Positions 51,404 to 52,704 of a DNA stretch of 52,704 nucleotides are shown here, one piece after another (positions within the stretch are counted from its first letter, which is position 1; each line of letters starts with the position of its first letter). Position numbers and translations under genes: made by a program. The notes beneath the pieces are model-generated. The model had not been told where the DNA came from and searched no databases. It worked only from the letters and a program-made list of their open reading frames with translations. The stretch comes from an uncultured Clostridia bacterium (GTDB lineage Bacteria > Bacillota > Clostridia > Oscillospirales > Ruminococcaceae). The stretch lies in the NCBI GenBank assembly GCA_947383835.1, contig CANDEV010000019.1:1-52704 (forward strand), written 5' to 3'.

Positions 51404-51434
51404 AAATGCTTCCGCAATGTTTACGGAAGCATTT
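51404..51434 (-). terminator. Intrinsic terminator of the tRNA-Leu gene
   Basis: 11-bp stem AAATGCTTCCG (51404-51414) with CGGAAGCATTT (51424-51434), T-rich on the minus strand (CTTTT), 23 bp past the tRNA 3' end. Confidence 0.8.
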
Positions 51435-51456
51435 CTGCTTGCTAGAACTTTCTTGT

Positions 51457-51543
51457 TGGTGCCGGTGGCGGGACTTGAACCCGCACGCCATCGCTGGCAA
51501 TGGATTTTGAGTCCACCTCGTCTGCCGATTCCAACACACCGGC
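51457..51543 (-). tRNA. tRNA-Leu (anticodon CAA)
   Basis: 87 nt including an encoded CCA (51459-51457). Acceptor GCCGGTG pairs with CACCGGC. The anticodon loop CTCAAAA gives CAA, which reads TTG. A long variable arm marks it as class II, and GGTTCAAGTC is the T-loop. Consensus promoter upstream and terminator downstream on the same strand. Confidence 0.97.
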
Positions 51544-51562
51544 TAAAAAAATTTACTAAATT

Positions 51563-51591
51563 ATTTTAACACATTTTTTTAACTTTGTCAA
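51563..51591 (-). promoter_or_regulatory. Promoter of tRNA-Leu
   Basis: Minus strand TTGACA (51591-51586), 17-bp spacer, TAAAAT (51568-51563). Confidence 0.85.
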
Positions 51592-51768
51592 GTATTTTTT
51601 GCAAATTTAACAAGTTTTGTTCTTAAAAAATATATTATGATATAGGGCAGCATTGTCAAATATCTGCTGTATGGCATAAAATAATCTGAAACCGAAAAGC
51701 TTTTAGGCAAGCTTTTTGGCATCCTGTTCATGGGAATATAAATTTCAAAATGCTATGAAAGGAGAACA

Positions 51769-51784
51769 GCTCCAATATTGGAGC
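51769..51784 (+). promoter_or_regulatory. Hairpin/palindrome at the cotJA ribosome-binding region
   Basis: GCTCCAATATTGGAGC is a perfect 16-bp inverted repeat between GAAAGGAG (51757-51764) and the cotJA ATG (51795). The nearer SD candidate GGAG (51780-51783) is inside its right arm, so the fold could hide it or bring the upstream SD closer to the start. The gap 51592-51768 also has a hairpin at about 51692-51719 (AAAAGCTT with AAGCTTTT) and otherwise no gene; I could not assign a sigma-E promoter with confidence. Confidence 0.4.
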
Positions 51785-51794
51785 ACAGCGTATT

Positions 51795-51986
51795 ATGACA
51801 ACTTTAACAACCAAAAACGAAGCAACCATAAGCAAGTTTCCGCCTGAAACACCGGTGGGAATGTGCTATGTTCCGTTTCAGCAGTGGGAAACACCTTATG
51901 CTGAAAACACAGCTCTTGAAAAAGGAACAATGTTTCCGAGCCTTAATTTACCGTTTTTAGGCAGGGAGGTTGATAAAAATGGCTGA
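51795..51986 (+). CDS. cotJA: Spore coat associated protein CotJA
   Basis: 63 residues. The Pro/Tyr-rich core PVGMCYVPFQQWETPYAENT followed by FPSLNLPFLG is diagnostic of CotJA, a small inner-coat protein made under sigma-E in Bacillus. The end overlaps cotJB by 8 bp. Translation may be influenced by the hairpin just upstream. Confidence 0.93.
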   Translation: MTTLTTKNEATISKFPPETPVGMCYVPFQQWETPYAENTALEKGTMFPSLNLPFLGREVDKNG

Positions 51987-52230
51987 AAATAATCTTATGT
52001 GTGCAATTCAGATGTACGATTTTTATTTGTATGAACTGAATTTGTATCTTGACACGCACCCGAATGACCCTGAGGCATTGGATTTGTTCAAAAAAACCAA
52101 TACAAAAAGAGAAGCCGCTTATAAGGCTTATATCAATAAATACGGACCTATAACCGCGAAACAGTTTACAGAAGGCAACCATTTTGATTGGGTGGACGGT
52201 CCCTGGCCATGGGAAAGGAGCGCTAACTGA
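51979..52230 (+). CDS. cotJB: Spore coat protein CotJB
   Basis: 83 residues; ATG at 51979 after GGGAGGTTG. AIQMYDFYLYELNLYLDTHP, the KKTNTKREAAYKAYINKYGP helix and the Trp-rich end FDWVDGPWPWER are typical. CotJA, CotJB and CotJC assemble together into the coat. The start of cotJC follows 2 bp after its stop codon. Confidence 0.94.
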   Translation: MAENNLMCAIQMYDFYLYELNLYLDTHPNDPEALDLFKKTNTKREAAYKAYINKYGPITAKQFTEGNHFDWVDGPWPWERSAN

Positions 52231-52232
52231 TT

Positions 52233-52346
52233 ATGTGGGCTTATGAGAAAAAATTACAATACCCCGTAAATATAAAAAATACTGATCCTAAAATGGCAAA
52301 AGTTATAATTAGCCAATTAGGCGGTTCAGACTGTAAAAAGATATAA
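52233..52346 (+). pseudogene. cotJC: 5' fragment of cotJC (spore-coat manganese catalase), truncated
   Basis: An intact start (AAAGGAG upstream) encodes 37 residues: MWAYEKKLQYPVNIK and MAKVIISQLGGSD match the beginning of CotJC, normally about 190 residues. After Gly-Gly-Ser-Asp the family sequence (usually GELAAxLRYL) is lost: the frame continues for four codons (Cys-Lys-Lys-Ile) and stops. No other frame in 52330-52435 resumes the family. The junction is therefore near 52331. A phage holin gene lies just beyond, so the gene appears interrupted by inserted DNA rather than by a point mutation. Confidence 0.88.
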
Positions 52347-52435
52347 TTATAACCAAATATTTACATATTATTTTATTTAATGACTATTATAACACAAAAT
52401 GGCAGGGTATTCAATATCAAATTTCCGCACCAAAA

Positions 52436-52473
52436 AAAATTCCCACCCCGAAAAAACGGAGTGGGAATTTAAA
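52436..52473 (-). terminator. Intrinsic terminator of the holin operon
   Basis: Arms 52437-52450 and 52457-52470 form a 14-bp stem. Its one non-Watson-Crick pair is T-G on the minus strand, and eight T follow on that strand, so it serves the minus-strand transcript. Confidence 0.88.
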
Positions 52474-52474
52474 T

Positions 52475-52704
52475 TTACTTATCCTTATTTTTCAACTGCT
52501 CCAGCACGTCCATAAGCTTCTGCGGATAGGGGACACCCAACGCCCCCGTATTCTCCAGCAGCGAAATAACCTCATTAGCTGCATAGAAAATAATGGTAAT
52601 ATTCCGCAAAGCCGCGCCGCCGCCAATGATCTGCACGTCAAGGACGTTGGCAACAGCCACAATAATCAGCATGAGTACCTTTTTCGCGATACCCTTTGCG
52701 CCTA
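52475..52704 (-). CDS. Phage holin family protein, C-terminal part (runs off right edge)
   Basis: About 76 residues of a small membrane protein: a hydrophobic segment (VLMLIIVAVANVLD), GGGAALRNITIIFYAANEVI and the C-terminal GVPYPQKLMDVLEQLKNKD, which is the hallmark of the toxin-secretion/phage-lysis holin family. The N-terminus is outside the window. It ends 128 bp from the broken cotJC on the opposite strand, with its own terminator, as expected for the edge of a prophage or prophage-derived element. Confidence 0.9.
   Translation of the reverse strand, partial: GAKGIAKKVLMLIIVAVANVLDVQIIGGGAALRNITIIFYAANEVISLLENTGALGVPYPQKLMDVLEQLKNKDK

Noticed and set aside
51324..51569. 81-codon plus-strand open frame
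   Set aside because: Runs across the tRNA-Leu gene and its terminator; the peptide is a reverse translation of a tRNA, a common false call.
51655..51682. Sigma-E promoter for cotJ (CATAAAAT with an upstream ATATC)
   Set aside because: The -10-like part fits partly, but the -35-like part is at the wrong spacing, so it was not called.
1..52704. CRISPR arrays, rRNA genes, insertion sequences
   Set aside because: No regularly spaced repeats, no rRNA sequence and no transposase gene were seen in the window.

Overview
The window looks like a chromosome segment of an endospore-forming, low-to-mid GC Clostridia, most probably Oscillospiraceae (Ruminococcus-like). The basis is the complete spoIIIAA-AH operon, spoVM and cotJAB, Bacillota-type housekeeping order, a T-box leader, and family hallmarks such as the GGGtGRT/Fe-S scaffold-like pair. 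The species call is inference; nothing here identifies it directly.

Layout. 1-4.6 kb is on the minus strand: the 5' end of ilvB behind a T-box leader, two membrane proteins, a J-like protein paired with a DUF5685 protein, and tyrA. From 4.6 kb nearly everything is on the plus strand. 4.7-10 kb holds a membrane-anchored unknown, a penicillin-binding-protein-like protein with all three active-site motifs altered, pgi, a P-loop protein and DUF177-rpmF. 10-15 kb has a hydrolase, then radical SAM (DUF512)-der-plsY-gpsA, ending in an unusual branched RNA terminator. 15.3-20 kb is the spoIIIA operon. 20-30.5 kb is a long housekeeping run: asp23-nusB-tsaD-like-xseA-xseB-ispA-PAP2-like-dxs-tlyA-nadK-argR-recN. 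31-33 kb is the scaffold-like/GGGtGRT pair. 33-37.3 kb is accessory: a solitary large serine recombinase (minus), a secreted GH25 lysozyme and an APH(3')-like kinase. 37.4-51 kb is a conserved block yicC-remA-gmk-rpoZ-priA-def-fmt-yugP-rsmB-rlmN-prpC-prkC-rsgA-thiN-spoVM; compared with the Bacillus subtilis order as I recall it, coaBC and rpe are missing and yugP is added. A tRNA-Leu follows, then cotJA-cotJB.

The most interesting place is the right end. cotJC stops after about 33 recognisable residues and is followed within about 130 bp by a convergent phage holin gene running off the window. This suggests that a prophage or skin-like element interrupts a spore-coat gene; whether it is excised during sporulation cannot be seen here. 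Other leads are the three-way-junction RNA after gpsA, the degenerate carboxypeptidase, the HPD-less J protein, a TsaD paralogue in the xse operon, and a PriA with DEEG in place of DEEH.

Starts were chosen by reading ribosome-binding sites. Functions are assigned from remembered family motifs, with no database search.
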